Positions 63,186 through 64,000 of a stretch of 64,000 bases of DNA are shown one piece after another. Location: the NCBI GenBank assembly GCA_900557165.1, contig USRS01000001.1, forward strand, positions 1-64,000, written 5' to 3'. Below the pieces are notes generated by a model that saw only the letters and a program-made list of their open reading frames with translations, made no database searches and was not told the DNA's origin. Position numbers and translations under genes: made by a program. Within the stretch, counting starts at the first letter, position 1. Each line of letters starts with the position of its first letter. Origin of the DNA: an uncultured Clostridium sp. Lineage in GTDB: Bacteria; Bacillota; Clostridia; Peptostreptococcales; Peptostreptococcaceae.

Positions 63186-64000
63186 ATGAAAAAAATACTA
63201 TATATAACAACACTAAGCAGAACGATAAATGCTTTTTTAGTACCTCATATAGAGATGTTAATAAAAGAAGGACATAAGGTTGACTGTGCATGTAATATAG
63301 ACCATGATTTAAACAAAGTTATAGAAAATAAATGTGAAAATATATATAATCTTCCTTTTAGTAGGAATCCTTTAGATCCTAAGAATTTGAAAGCATATAA
63401 AATGCTTTTAGATATACAGAAAAAAAATAATTATGACATAGTACATGTACATACACCAATAGCAGCTATATATGGAAGATTACTTAAACTTAAATTTCCA
63501 AATATAAAAACTATATATACAGTACATGGATTCCATTTCTACAAAGGAGCTTCAAAGCTTAATTGGATTATATATTATCCTATTGAAAAGTTTATGGCAT
63601 CACTTACAGATGTAATTATAACTATGAATGAAGAAGATTATAATAGAGCACTAACTTTTAATATAGATAAAGTTTATAAAGTTAATGGAGTTGGTCTTGA
63701 TTTAAATGCATATAAATCTAATTCAACAAGTTTAGCTCAATATAGAGAAGAATTTGGATTAAAAGAAGAAGACTTTGTTATAGCAATGATTGCAGAAGTT
63801 AACAAAAATAAAAATCATAAACAGATTATAGATGCGATAGAACATCTTAATAAAAAAGATATAAAGCTTATATGTGCAGGAGAAGGTATTTTATTAGATA
63901 GTATAAAAGAAGAAATAGAAAAGAGAAATCTTCAAGATAATATAAAAATGCTTGGTTTTAGAAAAGATATAGATAAAATAATATCAGTTTGTGATATAGG
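63186..64000 (+). CDS. Glycosyltransferase family 4, partial (runs off the window)
   Basis: The N-terminal 271 residues of a GT-B transferase. It has ILYITTLSRTINAFLVPHIE, VHVHTPIAAIYG, TVHGFHFYKGASKLNWIIYYP, then IAEVNKNKNHKQIID and CAGEG in the donor half. The last codons lie at the window edge; the C-terminal EX7E region is outside. It is closely related to the transferase at 11447 in locus A, including TAHGFHFYKG-type and IIYYPIEK motifs. The ribosome site is weak (GGGAAA). Confidence 0.88.
   Translation, partial: MKKILYITTLSRTINAFLVPHIEMLIKEGHKVDCACNIDHDLNKVIENKCENIYNLPFSRNPLDPKNLKAYKMLLDIQKKNNYDIVHVHTPIAAIYGRLLKLKFPNIKTIYTVHGFHFYKGASKLNWIIYYPIEKFMASLTDVIITMNEEDYNRALTFNIDKVYKVNGVGLDLNAYKSNSTSLAQYREEFGLKEEDFVIAMIAEVNKNKNHKQIIDAIEHLNKKDIKLICAGEGILLDSIKEEIEKRNLQDNIKMLGFRKDIDKIISVCDI

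Overview
The window is AT-rich DNA from a low-GC Gram-positive anaerobe of the Clostridia type. The signs are strong GGAGG or GGGGG ribosome sites, TTG and GTG starts, an rRNA operon followed directly by a long tRNA string, Wzy-type capsule operons with BY-kinases, two LytR-CpsA-Psr-type proteins, MurJ and GlmS. A Peptostreptococcaceae- or Clostridiaceae-like host is my inference; no gene here fixes the genus.

Layout. 1-760: the 3' end of a 5S rRNA gene and eight tRNA genes (Asn, Leu, fMet, Glu, Gly, Val, Asp, Thr). 796-3264: a YitT-type membrane protein and a BCCT betaine-type transporter. 3412-25322: capsule locus A. It opens with a short WYL regulator that overlaps the chain-length gene, followed by Wzz, BY-kinase, SMK-type dehydratase/epimerase and priming sugar transferase. 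Next come an aldolase / 2-hydroxyacid dehydrogenase / Asn-synthase-like cassette, eight glycosyltransferases (the last, GT-D type, broken by an in-frame stop), an EpsG-type polymerase, an acyltransferase, a pyruvyl transferase, an F420-hydrogenase-beta-like protein and a Wzx flippase. 25719-35138: an accessory stretch with AraC-like genes, a decayed prophage segment (KilAC, the tail of a YqaJ protein, a frameshifted replication gene, DnaC-like loader, Mor-like regulator), a DUF1659/DUF2922/YvrJ/amidase group, a phosphoesterase, a 44-bp tandem repeat, an Rpn-type pseudogene and MurJ. 35312-39222: secreted proteins. 38959-45201: a candidate peptide-natural-product (RiPP) system. 45273-52813: a degenerate LCP protein, transglutaminase, VanZ-like protein, an ATPase/TOPRIM-like pair that may be a phage-defence system, a small exporter and a canonical LCP protein. 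52990-64000: glmS, manC and capsule locus B, which carries second copies of Wzz, kinase, dehydratase and priming transferase and runs off the window.

How the genes fit together. Locus A encodes a Wzx/Wzy capsule or exopolysaccharide; locus B repeats the initiation and control module in the same order with near-identical protein lengths. GlmS and ManC supply GlcN-6-P and GDP-mannose, and the LCP protein at 51812-52813 could attach polymer to the wall.

The most interesting system is at 38959-45201. An 87-residue Cys-containing small protein with a leader-like N-terminus is followed by a strong hairpin, an HPr-kinase-like protein of the lasso-peptide-kinase type, a radical SAM/SPASM enzyme and a PqqD-like recognition domain. 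A second unit follows, with a peptidase-less ABC exporter, a nucleotidyltransferase and a Ser-His signal-peptidase-like protein. It resembles the tailoring set of paeninodin-type lasso clusters, but with a radical SAM enzyme and no lasso cyclase.
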